A DNA stretch of 64,000 nt from JAPPHA01 sp964291635 (GTDB lineage: Bacteria > Pseudomonadota > Alphaproteobacteria > Rhodobacterales > Rhodobacteraceae): NCBI GenBank assembly GCA_964291635.2, contig OZ219894.1:1-64000 (forward strand). Reading direction: 5' to 3'. Below are positions 1 to 9,007 of this stretch, piece after piece; the stretch's first letter is position 1, and each line of letters begins with the position of its first letter. The notes under the pieces are model-generated. The model did not search any database, had not been told where the DNA came from, and worked only from the letters and a program-made list of their open reading frames with translations. A program made the position numbers and the translations under genes.

Positions 1-4
1 TTGA

Positions 5-1323
5 TCACCGCCCGTAGACGTAGTCCGGCAGCCAGAGAGCGACCTGCGGAACGCAAGTACGATTGCCAGCGCAAGTACATCACTCCCACGAACGGCAGAA
101 TCGATCCGTAAATATCCCGCAGGGAGATCTCCGGTGGCGCCATCGCGCGCATGAGAAACAGGTTGTACCAAAAGGTGGCGTCATATACGCGATCTGCGTC
201 GTAATCGTATAAAGAACGCCATACCATATCAGATCGAAACCGAGCACCTTGACCAAGGGAACATACAGCGGCGCCACGATAACCAACATCGCGGTGTCGT
301 CAAGAAAGGTTCCCATGAGAAGGAACGACATTTGCATCATGATCAGGATGATCCATGGATTGAGGCCAAGTTGTTCGGTGAACAGGTCGTCGATCGCACG
401 CACGGCGCCAAGGCCGTCAAAAACGGCCCCGAATCCGAGCGCGGCCAGTATGATCCACATGAACATGCATGAAATCGCGAGCGTTTGCCGAACCGATACC
501 TCGAAGACCTCCCGGGTCATTCGACCCTTGATGACTGCTGCAAAAAAGGCGGCCATTGCCCCGATGGCTGAACTCTCGACCAGGCTGGTCCAGCCGTTCA
601 CGAACGGCACCATCATCGAAGCGAAAATGAAGACCGGCAGGAGCCCGGCACGGAGCAATTGGAGCTTTTCCCGAAAGGGAACCTGCCGCGCACTTTCCGG
701 CAAGGCAGGTCCGAGACGGGGTTGCAAACGGCAGCGGATCGCGATGTAGAGAATGAACATCGCCGCCATCATCAGACCGGGCAGGACGCCCGCCAGCCAA
801 AGCTGTCCCACGGGTTGCCGGGCAATCATCGCGTAGAGAACCAGCACGACGGACGGAGGCACGAGGATTCCGAGAGACGAGCCGGCCTGAATGACGCCCG
901 TGACCATTCGCTTGTCGTAATTTCGCCTCAGCAACTCCGGCAGTGCGATTGTCGCGCCGATCGCCATTCCGGCGACAGAGAGCCCGTTCATTGCCGAAAT
1001 CAGCACCATCAGGCCGATGGTGCCAATGGCAAGCCCTCCCCTGACCGGCCCCATCCAGACATGGAACATCCGGTAGAGGTCGTCGGCAATCCTGGATTCC
1101 GAAAGCACGTATCCCATGAAAATGAACATGGGCAACGTGAGCAGGGGATACCATTTCATCAGCTTCATTGCAGATGAAACGGTATGTCGGAGCCTCCCGT
1201 CCCCCACAAGAGTAGCGCCGAAATCGCCGCGACACCCCCGATCGCGCCAAACACCCGCTGACCGGTCATCAGCATCAGCATCATCAGCGAAAACATGAGA
1301 ATCGCGATCAGTTCGTAGGACAT
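5..1323 (-). pseudogene. dctM: TRAP transporter large permease DctM, frameshifted
   Basis: This is the large (12-TM) permease of a tripartite ATP-independent periplasmic transporter, which carries organic acids across the inner membrane with DctQ and a binding protein. ATG at 1323 overlaps the dctQ stop as TGATG. The family sequence can be followed to a TGA at 5-7, but only through about four one-base gaps, near 1173, 167, 79 and 50. Restoring one base at each gives an uninterrupted protein ending in the family-like LPDYVYGR. The middle frame (80-1207) holds typical motifs such as GSSLGILVPPS and GTFLDDTAM. All lesions are single-base losses, so consensus error at a contig edge is as likely as true decay. 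No DctP gene is seen nearby. Confidence 0.85.
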
Positions 1324-1829
1324 CAGAGGGTCACGTTCCGAAGCTTGGCCACATCCTTGATGAATTCGGAAATGGCTTGCAGCAGCATCAGAAGGATCCC
1401 GACGCACATGATGATCTTGATCGGCCAGAGCAACGGCCGCCAGGCGGTCGGATTTCGTTCATTATAGGTAATTGAATAACTTGTACTTTCCACCGCCCCG
1501 TACAGAAGAACCGTCAGGAAAAAGATCAGGAACAATACGGTAAAGGCATCGAACCAGGCTTTTTTCCGCACCGACCAGTTGCCGTAGAAAAGGTCCATGC
1601 GCACGTTAGCGCCGAGCTGGATCGAGTATGGGCCGCCGAGAATGTAGTAGGCGACCATGGCGAACTGGGCCACCTCGAGGGTCCAGAGCGAGGGAAGAAA
1701 GAACGTCTTAGAAATCGACGACCACAGCAGCACACCGACCATGATAAAAATTCCGTACATGATCAAACGGCCGATGCGGTAGTTAATGGCATCGACTACC
1801 CGGACATAGGTGCGAACTATCCCCGGCAT
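1323..1829 (-). CDS. dctQ: TRAP transporter small permease DctQ
   Basis: Four-helix small membrane subunit of a TRAP transporter that partners the DctM permease. The 168-residue protein starting at MPGIVRTYVRVVD has four hydrophobic stretches and the family features of a WTLEVAQF segment after helix 2 and a conserved LGANVRMDLFY region. ATG at 1829 is preferred over an upstream GTG because the extra 34 residues are charged and unlike the family. The stop overlaps the dctM start (TGATG), so the two are translationally coupled. It faces away from the NUDIX gene. Substrate unknown; taurine or another sulfonate is possible only by context with the downstream MocR, pta and soe genes. Confidence 0.88.
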   Translation of the reverse strand: MPGIVRTYVRVVDAINYRIGRLIMYGIFIMVGVLLWSSISKTFFLPSLWTLEVAQFAMVAYYILGGPYSIQLGANVRMDLFYGNWSVRKKAWFDAFTVLFLIFFLTVLLYGAVESTSYSITYNERNPTAWRPLLWPIKIIMCVGILLMLLQAISEFIKDVAKLRNVTL

Positions 1830-2171
1830 GCGGTCGTCATGTCCATCTGTCGAACCGGTTGTCGCTGCACGAATCCTGCCCCAGTCATGATTGGTTTCCC
1901 TGAACCCCGCCCCGACACGCGCTATGGTCACGAGGCCGCATCCGATGTACGCTCATTGATCGTGATTGGCAATTCTGGGCGATTGCACGGACATCCGGTT
2001 CCTGGTCTGGCCGCGGGCGTCAAGCCTGTGACCGGATGCGGACAGGTGATCGGTGCTCCGCGTTTGTTCAGGCTCAGCCGGAGTCGCGCACACCGTACGT
2101 CACTCGACGCCGGAATCGGAGACGATGATCAGGTCAAGTTGAGTCCGGTTGGGGGAAATCCGAAGGCAACA
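1830..2171. other. Divergent intergenic region dctQ / NUDIX gene
   Basis: 342 bp between two divergently transcribed genes. No convincing coding frame, RNA gene or repeat is seen. It should hold the promoters of both flanking genes, but no clear -35/-10 pair could be assigned by eye. Confidence 0.5.
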
Positions 2172-2918
2172 ATGCCGTCAGGCACAGGACATTCCGAAGC
2201 CGGAAAGGCTCCAGAGGTCGAGATCCGGCCTTCCGCAACCGTGATCATCGTCAGGGCTTCGGGGGCTTTTCCCAGCGTACTGATGGGGCAGCGCAGCCGT
2301 TCCGCGGTATTCATGCCATCCAAGTTCGTCTTTCCGGGTGGAGCGGTCGATCCTTCCGATCGACTTGTTTCCCTGTCCTGGCACGGATACGACCCGTCGC
2401 TGGACAAGCTTGGGCTCGAGGCGGGCGACCTTGAACCCGGAGCCATCGTACTCGCGGGCATTCGCGAGGTCTGGGAGGAAACCGGCCTGAAGCTGGCGGT
2501 TCGCGAGGTCGAGACAAACAGTCAGGGATTTGGCGTGAACCTGCACAATCCATCCGGCGGACCGATACCCGCGTGCTGGGCCGAATTCTTCGGCCAGGCC
2601 GTTGTCCCATCGGCAGCCGGCATGAAGTTCATTTTTCGGGCAATCACACCTCCGGGACGGCCTCACCGTTTTGATGCCCGCTTCCTCATGGTTGATGCCG
2701 GCCATGTCCTGAACGACCTTGACGACTTTTCTCAAGGCTCGGGTGAGCTTTCCCACCTGTCATGGGTCCCGTTGCACGAGGCCACGTCACTCGAGTTGCC
2801 GTTCATAACGGAGGTCGTTCTCGCGGAACTCGAAGAAATCCTCTCCAAAGGGGCAACGGGTCGTGGTATCCCGTTCTTCCATCATCAGGACGTGCGCTCC
2901 TGCGTCAGCCACTTGTAA
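2172..2918 (+). CDS. NUDIX hydrolase
   Basis: Predicted pyrophosphohydrolase of nucleoside-diphosphate-X type. The NUDIX box is REVWEETGL at residues 98-106, preceded by the KFVFPGGAVDPSD strand around residue 51. This long spacing between the GG strand and the REXXEE helix resembles the NUDT19/coenzyme A diphosphatase-like branch. The 248-aa protein starts at ATG 2172, with AAGG six bases upstream; the longer open frame from 1839 has low-complexity, non-family sequence. The MocR gene follows 84 bp downstream on the same strand. Substrate cannot be deduced; CoA or acyl-CoA derivatives are possible. Confidence 0.82.
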   Translation: MPSGTGHSEAGKAPEVEIRPSATVIIVRASGAFPSVLMGQRSRSAVFMPSKFVFPGGAVDPSDRLVSLSWHGYDPSLDKLGLEAGDLEPGAIVLAGIREVWEETGLKLAVREVETNSQGFGVNLHNPSGGPIPACWAEFFGQAVVPSAAGMKFIFRAITPPGRPHRFDARFLMVDAGHVLNDLDDFSQGSGELSHLSWVPLHEATSLELPFITEVVLAELEEILSKGATGRGIPFFHHQDVRSCVSHL

Positions 2919-3002
2919 GGCACGCGGCCGCGATGGCGGCGAGCGTGCGTGTCCGGTCCCCTCGGTGACCGCGAAAATCCGGGTTTCGGACGGAAACGTG
3001 CC

Positions 3003-4490
3003 ATGACGATCTCGGAAGAATCCTTTTTTCTTCACGCCGGATACCGGGGAACGCTCCAGAGTCAGATCCGCCAGCAGATCGCGACTGCCGTAGTTCAGGG
3101 AAAATTCCTACCCGGCGAGCGCCTGCCTTCAAGCCGCAAGCTGGCCGTACATCTCGGGATTTCCAGGATAACCGTCACGCTGGCCTACCAGGACCTGATT
3201 GCCGACGGTTACCTGGATTCGCGGCAGCGATCGGGAATCTTCGTGGCGAAAGATGCGCCGAAGCCGGATTTTCCGGGCCCCGGCATCGAGTCCCGGGACA
3301 CTGTTCGGTGGGACGAGGCCCTGTGCAGACGGTACACCGGCGCACGGCTCGTCAGGAAAGTCGAAGACTGGCGGCGGTTTCGCTACCCTTTCGTTTATGG
3401 CCAGGCGGACCCGGAGCTTTTCAGCCATTCGCAATGGCGCCAGTGCGCGCTCCAGACACTCGGCAAGCGCGAATTCGACAACCTCGCGTCCGACCTTGCC
3501 GAACGCGACGACGCCCAACTGGTCGCCTATATTGTCCGGCAAACCCTGCCACGCCGCGGAATCCTTGCCAGACCCGAGCAGATTCTCGTGACGGCGGGTG
3601 CTCAAAACGCGCTCTGGACGATTGCCCAACTCCTGCTGGGACCGGGGCGGGTCGCGGTACACGAAAACCCTGGATACCCGGACCTGAGGGAGATCATTCG
3701 CCATTCGAACTGTATCCTGGCACCACAGGACGTCGACTCCTCCGGGCTCGATCCATCTGCAATCCCCGACCAGGCAGACGTTGTTTTCACGACCCCCAGC
3801 CACCAGGCGCCGACAGCCGCGACGATGCCGATGGAACGCAGGCGCGACCTGCTCGCTGCGGCCCGTGAAAGGGACTTCATCGTTGTCGAAGATGACTACG
3901 AATTCGAAATGAGTTTCCTGGGTTCGCCACTTCCAGCCCTCAAATCCCTCGATCGAGACGGCCGGGTCATCTACGTGGGGAGCTTCTCGAAATCGCTGTT
4001 TCCCGGGCTCCGGCTGGGGTTCCTGGTCGCCTCCGAGCCCCTGATCCGGGAGGCCCGGGCACTGCGGACGACCGTTCTCAGGCACTTGCCCGGCCACATT
4101 CAAAGAACGACGGCTCAATTCCTGGCGCTGGGTCACTACGATGCGCTGATTTCGCGCATGAAGGACGCGTTCTGTTCCCGGCACCAGGTCATGCTGGATG
4201 CCATCAGGAATCATGATCTCAAGATCGTGGGGAAAGGCGGTTTTGGCGGATCGAGTTTCTGGATGCGCGCGCCGGCCGGGATCGATACCGACAGACTTGC
4301 GACGATGCTCGAACCCAGAGGCGTTCTGATCGAGCCCGGGGAGCCGTTTTTCTCCGGCCACTCGATCCCCCGGAACTATTTTCGTCTCGCCTATTCCTCA
4401 ATTCACGAGAAACGAATTCCCGAAGGGATCAGGTTGATCCGTTCCGAAATCGATGCGCACTTCGCCAAAGGCGAAATGCCTCACCGGTAG
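3003..4490 (+). CDS. MocR/PdxR-type regulator (GntR wHTH plus aminotransferase fold)
   Basis: Transcription factor fusing an N-terminal GntR winged helix (about residues 15-85; GERLPSSRKLAVHLGISR is the recognition part) to a class I aminotransferase-like domain that binds PLP. The PLP lysine is K330 in SFSKSLFPG. Length of 495 aa is normal for the family. Members such as PdxR, GabR and TauR sense PLP or an amine adduct and usually autoregulate. TauR controls taurine catabolism in alphaproteobacteria, and pta-soeABC lies 5 kb downstream, so TauR is a candidate identity, but tpa, tauX and xsc are absent here. ATG 3003 is chosen because the 18 upstream codons are not family-like. Confidence 0.9.
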   Translation: MTISEESFFLHAGYRGTLQSQIRQQIATAVVQGKFLPGERLPSSRKLAVHLGISRITVTLAYQDLIADGYLDSRQRSGIFVAKDAPKPDFPGPGIESRDTVRWDEALCRRYTGARLVRKVEDWRRFRYPFVYGQADPELFSHSQWRQCALQTLGKREFDNLASDLAERDDAQLVAYIVRQTLPRRGILARPEQILVTAGAQNALWTIAQLLLGPGRVAVHENPGYPDLREIIRHSNCILAPQDVDSSGLDPSAIPDQADVVFTTPSHQAPTAATMPMERRRDLLAAARERDFIVVEDDYEFEMSFLGSPLPALKSLDRDGRVIYVGSFSKSLFPGLRLGFLVASEPLIREARALRTTVLRHLPGHIQRTTAQFLALGHYDALISRMKDAFCSRHQVMLDAIRNHDLKIVGKGGFGGSSFWMRAPAGIDTDRLATMLEPRGVLIEPGEPFFSGHSIPRNYFRLAYSSIHEKRIPEGIRLIRSEIDAHFAKGEMPHR

Positions 4491-4681
4491 GTACCGCACG
4501 ACGGAAACTTCACATTCGACCGGCGAGATTTGCCTGCACGGTAAGTCGATCCAAATTTTCCGTCTCAACAGTCACGGTGAGTTCCGGAGACCGTGGCTCC
4601 GCGCCATTTGCCGCAACATCGCATTCAGCGGGACGGTCGGGACGAGATTCTGAATCGCCTCGTCAGGCAACAGGATTCGTT

Positions 4682-5100
4682 CAGCCCAACCCCGGGAACC
4701 TGGTCGTGTCGGCATCGGACGAGCGAACTTCGGCCTGGTGCTCGATCGCAAGTGCGGCGAGATGTGCGCCCGTGGTTTTAGATTGCCGGCCGACCCCACC
4801 CTCCTGAGGAGGTCGAACAGGATTTCGACATGGCGGTCTCCCGGGTGGATGAGCAACACTTGAGGACGAACGGGCCGGGACGTGACACGGGAGATGGCGC
4901 GACTCACTTCCAGAGGATTATCGAGTATTCCGGGATAGGTAGCGATGCGGATGAAGCCCGGGATCGCCACCCAAGGAACACCGACGGTGCCGGTTCCGTT
5001 CAGCAGTTCTTCCCACCAATTTCGTGCCGCCTCGTGCTTGCGAAACCGAGAATAATGGGCGTACACCAACAGATGTCAGGAATGACCACCAAGCCAGCTC
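4682..5100 (-). pseudogene. VapC-type PIN domain toxin, frameshifted
   Basis: Remnant of a PIN-domain ribonuclease toxin. The central frame (4710-5069) reads MVYAHYSRFRKHEAARNWWEE and later LLIHPGDRHVEILFDLLRR, typical of the VapC subfamily with a conserved HPG...HxEILFDLL block. The first strand with the catalytic Asp (VVIPDI) is in another frame just upstream. The C-terminal AHLAALAIEHQAEV...SSDADTTRFPGL block is in a third frame ending at TGA 4682. At least two frameshifts therefore separate the catalytic acidic residues. It follows the VapB-like gene directly, as in functional pairs. Confidence 0.75.
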
Positions 5101-5346
5101 TCGAGCAAACTCATCTGCCTCCACATCATCGACAAGCTGATCGAGACGACCCGCGTCGAATCCAGGTTCGAAGCCGAAGGCATGGGGCTCTACCTTGAAG
5201 CGAGAGACTCGTTGCGGCTTGCTGCTCATGCCGAGACCAATGCGCAACGTATTGTTCACGACGGTCTTCATATCTCTGCTTGAGCGTCGCATTTCCCGCT
5301 TTGGGAGTTGTTCGACATCAGGGTCGGTGGTGCGTGTCGTTCGCAT
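4918..5346 (-). CDS. VapB-type antitoxin, read-through 3' end
   Basis: Antitoxin partner of the broken VapC. The first ~87 residues match the VapB family with an N-terminal MRTT...DPDVEQL ribbon-helix-helix start, a TVVNNTLRIGLG helix, and the KVEPHAFGFEPGFD...QLVDDVEADEFARE tail that contacts VapC. The family ends about here, around 5085. In this sequence the frame stays open to 4918 through what should be vapC, so a stop has been lost or a base is missing. Start ATG 5346 gives MRTT; another in-frame ATG lies three codons upstream. Probably no longer part of a working pair. Confidence 0.7.
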   Translation of the reverse strand: MRTTRTTDPDVEQLPKREMRRSSRDMKTVVNNTLRIGLGMSSKPQRVSRFKVEPHAFGFEPGFDAGRLDQLVDDVEADEFARELAWWSFLTSVGVRPLFSVSQARGGTKLVGRTAERNRHRRCSLGGDPGLHPHRYLSRNTR

Positions 5347-6430
5347 AGGTAACATAATGATATATTTGACTTTTGATATCGAGATGTCTCAAATCGAGGT
5401 ACGGGAGAATTTCGTCGGCGCCAATTGTTTGTTCGCCTGTAGACCGGCGTATCGGGTACGATCGTGCTGGGTCAGTTCCGGTAGGACGGGAAGTGAACGC
5501 GAAACGCCGGCCCCGGATACAATGGGCTGCTGCATGGCGTGATACACGACAATTGACGAGATGAATCCAGCGACAATCAAGGCATATGATTGATTCCGCA
5601 ACGAGCACAACATCTGCGCCCGCCGCCTGGAATCGGCCCAGGTTGCCATTGAGCGCGCGAAGCAGGATGCCGCGTGCGCCGTTCATGTCCCGGTCGACGA
5701 TAATCGTGCCGTCCGAGACCGTCTTCGAGTCGCCTGGCTCCTGCTCGACAATACCGTCCCATGAACGGGACCTGCTGGCATAGGCCTCCATGGCGATGAC
5801 GAGCCGCTTGCCGCATTTCCGGCACATCCACGCCAGCTTCTGCCTGACCCTGTCGTGGGCCAGGCCCAGCATCGAGCGTACGGTCCTCGTCCTGATCTTG
5901 CGGTCGGACTTCGTGCTCATGTCCCTTTTCCCGAAAGACGGAAGCAGGATCACGTCGAAAGCCTGGACGGGATCGTAGGCAACCCGACGGTGCCGGTCGT
6001 CGACCAGGTTGAGGATGCGAAAGGCGAGCCTGTCGGTCCGCTTCCGATAGTCTCGCTTCCAGTCCCCGTGCCTCGCCTCCGCGCGCTGGCCGACCAGGTT
6101 GTCGAGCATGAGCAGGAGCGGAAACACCCTTTCGGCGTAAAAGCCGTCACCGTAGCTGACGGCTTCGTTCATCGCGTATGCGGTCACGAAGGTCCGCGCG
6201 CCGGGGCCGAGGGTCACGATGGAGCGGATCTGGATTTCATCCTACCCAACCGTGGTGATGTGCTTCCGAGCGCAGATGAACCACTGCCCCCGCTCAAGCA
6301 CGATCGTCACCAGCTTTCCCCATGCCTCTTCGGGCATGGGTTCGGCAAGGTCGAAGATCTGCGCGACAAGGCCTGGATGAGCGAAAGAAACCGATCGGGC
6401 GCTCGATCTCGTTGAAAAGTGGGCCAGCAA
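5318..6430 (-). pseudogene. TnpB-family RNA-guided nuclease (IS200/IS605-type), decayed
   Basis: The frame is continuous from 6430 to 5318 except for an in-frame TAG at 6242-6244. The C-terminal half shows TnpB landmarks: a RuvC-I strand, here TLGPGARTF; a LLPSFGKRDMS...IRTRTVRSMLGLAHDRVRQ helix block; the RuvC-II Glu in IAMEAY; and the RuvC-III motif VDRDMNGARGILLRAL. The RuvC-I Asp (normally LDPG) is Gly, codon GGC at 6206-6208. The zinc-ribbon cysteines expected after NEAYTSKT are replaced (ASRSRSWDG). About 120 residues after the RuvC-III helix are not family-like. No tnpA is seen. It is most likely a dead remnant. Confidence 0.75.
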
Positions 6431-6904
6431 CCAGACGTCGGCGCGTGACCACGGTGCCAGTTGCCTGATCCGTCACAGTATCACGCCGAAACCCTCAAAC
6501 GGCGTTGACGGCACCTCATCGCCTGACACCAGGCACCACCCAAGAAATTGACTTCCAGAACCTCCCGTTCTTCGGTAACAATCTTGACGAGGCAACGGAT
6601 CCATCAAAAGTAAAGCTTTACGTGAGGCAATATGGGCTGCCACCTCGATTATCGCGCAGCGCGCCTGCCCGCCGCCTCCGGGAAGCGCGCTGCCCGGAAC
6701 CTGGAACCCGGAATCCGGTATGTCCAACGCGGCGGGATCGGGTAGGTGTGGCCGGGAGACGTGATGCCGGGCGCCGCGGATGGCCGGATTGGAAGATGTC
6801 TTCGCGTTGTGCCGGCGCGGAGAAGAAGTCGGCGGCGGGCGGCAAAGGGTTGAAACCCGCCGTCTTGGCTGCAATGACGGCAGAAGGCAGACAGAGGGTT
6901 GGCG
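6431..6904. other. Non-coding stretch, mobile-element debris
   Basis: 474 bp between the TnpB remnant and the next gene. Open frames here are short and not protein-like. The N-terminal part of the TnpB gene may extend into it in broken frames, for example a frame reading GPLFNEIERPIGFF near 6400-6430. No terminal repeat or transposon end could be recognised. Confidence 0.4.
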
Positions 6905-7765
6905 ATGATCTTGAAGCGGGAATTGTCGGACTGGCCGGGCATGGTGGAGTCGGTGTTACCGATACTGGATGCGGAGAGTCTTCGGGTGCTGAGGGCCGGT
7001 GAACCGCCGGACAACCCTGCGTTGCGCGTCTCGTCCGACCTCGGGGACGGGGAGCTGGCCGGATCCGCCTTCGTTCGCAACGCGGTGGCGCTGCTTCGCG
7101 CGGCCGCCGGGGAAGACGAAGGCCTGCGGGTCACGGCAACCGGCACGCTTTCACTTGCCAGCGTCGCGAGGATGCGGGCGGAAACGGCCTGGCCGGACAT
7201 GGAGGCGACGGAGCATTTCCGCGACAGGGTGAAGTACCGGGAACGGGACATCTGGGAACTGCACGTGCTGCGGGTGATCGCGCAGGAGGCAGGACTTGTC
7301 GAATGCGGCGCCCGGACGCTGGAGCCGACGGCGCTCGGGCGCAGAATGCTGGAGGCGGGGAACCTCGGCACGCTTCAGGCGCTGCTGTTCCAGGCGTTCT
7401 TCTGGCGGACGGACCCTTCCCTGTTCGTGGGCTGGCTCGCCCGGCGGGTGCCGGGACGATGGCCGCAGGATGACATCGGGGCGGTGCTCTGGGCGCTCTC
7501 CGGCGTGGCTGGCGAATGGCATGGCGCCGACACGCTCGCCGTGGCGTGCACCGATCCCGGGAACCCGGTTCCGCGGGGATTTCTCGGCCGGCCGGCGCTG
7601 TTGTTCGTGTCGCGTGTCCTCGTGCCGCTGTGTTGGTTCGGGGTCATGGAATGGAGGGAGATTCAGGAAATGTACGACGTCCGGCGCTGGCGGAAGACTG
7701 CCCTGTTCGACCGGCTGCTGTCCTTCGACGTCCGGCTTGCGGACCGCCGACCGCGCGGGCACTGA
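6905..7765 (+). CDS. Uncharacterised 286-aa protein
   Basis: I do not recognise a characterised family. The protein is mixed alpha-helical with many charged and aromatic residues. Conserved-looking segments are RVTATGTLSLASVARM (middle), RERDIWELHVLRVIAQEAGLVE, a WRTDPSLFVGW motif and WPQDDIGAVLWALSGVAGEW. This layout resembles proteins often annotated near the plasmid pRiA4b ORF-3 family, but that link is from memory and weak. The ATG at 6905 is preferred to the TTG two codons earlier. Codon use is like a real GC-rich gene (strong third-position GC). It sits between a TnpB remnant and an IS4 remnant, so it may be accessory DNA. Confidence 0.6.
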   Translation: MILKRELSDWPGMVESVLPILDAESLRVLRAGEPPDNPALRVSSDLGDGELAGSAFVRNAVALLRAAAGEDEGLRVTATGTLSLASVARMRAETAWPDMEATEHFRDRVKYRERDIWELHVLRVIAQEAGLVECGARTLEPTALGRRMLEAGNLGTLQALLFQAFFWRTDPSLFVGWLARRVPGRWPQDDIGAVLWALSGVAGEWHGADTLAVACTDPGNPVPRGFLGRPALLFVSRVLVPLCWFGVMEWREIQEMYDVRRWRKTALFDRLLSFDVRLADRRPRGH

Positions 7766-8229
7766 CGGTCATGGGGGAGCGTATGCTGCGACGGAGGGCG
7801 CAGGGCACCGACGCCTCGATCCTGTCCTGGGCGGGAAAGGCGGCATCTCGCGGGCAGCGAGGGACACTGGGTTGAAAGGAACCAGGTCCTCCGATCCAGA
7901 TATCAACTGTACGGAGGCAGCGGGACCGGAAGAATTTGGATGGCCACGTTCTACAGGAGGAATGGGTGCATTTTGATGCACGTTCGCAGCCTTGAAGGAC
8001 AGGAGACATTTCGGGGCTCGGATCGTCCGGTCTCGGACCATTTTGGCTTCGCGCAGCCCAGGGCTCACAATTGAGAATACGGCCACTGCGTGCTGCCTCG
8101 CTACCGCGTCATGCAGCAACAGTACGGGCCGTGTCACCAGAATTTTATGTAGGTCGGGGCGGAAGTGAAAAGCCTGCCTGATCGGTTATGAGCGTCAATT
8201 TCGGCCGATCCGTTACCTCATCATTAATG
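7766..8229. other. Gene-free stretch
   Basis: About 460 bp downstream of the uncharacterised gene. No coding frame with family resemblance, RNA gene or long repeat is seen. Confidence 0.4.
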
Positions 8230-8756
8230 TCACCGAAGTCCCGGCGGTTCTGGAAGTTTTCCTGAGGTGGTGTCAGTGACAGATATAATTGCCCGGTTTT
8301 CTCTTTTTGCGAATCTACAAAAACGATTGTTGGTGATCCCGTGGTATTCGAAGGCGAGAGGCGCGATAGTGTGGACAGGCGAAGTCAAGAGATATGCATG
8401 GTGCGTGATAGGAAGGCGCCCGGTGCAGGTGTTATGATGTCCGGGATGTTGACGTCGTGGAGTTTTCCGTCGGTGATGTGGACGAATGCGGGCATGTTGC
8501 CACGCAGGTCGAAGAGTACGTGGAGTTTGACGGTTGCCTTGGTCTTTCGAAATCGTGCCCAAGGAAGGAGCGACAGGCGCTGGTCTTTGGCGAAGGAATC
8601 GAACGCGCAAACCGTGTTGTCGAGGTCAAGGATAGCACGGAAATCTGGATGACCGCTCGTCTGACTGGACGTATTGATGTGCCACACTATCCTTCGCCTG
8701 GTATGGCCGGGCGCGACCTGATCTCGGAAAATCCGCAGCTTTCGCCTTCTCGACAC
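8230..8756 (-). pseudogene. IS4-family transposase remnant
   Basis: The frame 8756-8385 reads DLDNTVCAFDSFAKDQ and then SLLPWARFRKTKATVKLHVLF, followed by ITDGKLHDVN. These are hallmarks of the central DDE region of IS4-type transposases, where a D-S/T-T-I-D-L-C-L-S-L-F-P-W-A-R-F block precedes the second Asp. After PGAFL the frame breaks, and only weak traces (LDFA) continue in other frames to about 8230. Both the N-terminal region and the C-terminal YREK block are missing, so it is a dead internal fragment. No inverted repeats were found. Confidence 0.7.
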
Positions 8757-9007
8757 CTTTCAACTACAACGCAAGGCGGCTATCAACTCTTCGCCACCAG
8801 ACGCAAAGCCGGGAGGCCTGGGGATACCGGGGGTGTCGTCGACCGACCGAACCCGCGAACCGTGAACTCGGGAAACGGCGGGTGCGCCAACATCAACTCT
8901 GGACGGAAAGCTGTGCAAATCTGGCACTATTCCAACCAACGTTCAGGCCGGACATGACCCGCTAGCTCCGCAGTTTACCGCGCCTACGGCCACAGTTTGG
9001 GGACCAA

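Noticed and set aside
1830..2171. dctP binding-protein gene expected upstream of dctQ
   Set aside because: The 342-bp region has no room and no homology; the binding protein must be elsewhere.
3129..4361. 410-aa open frame antisense to the MocR gene
   Set aside because: Codon shadow of a clear regulator gene; composition is not protein-like.
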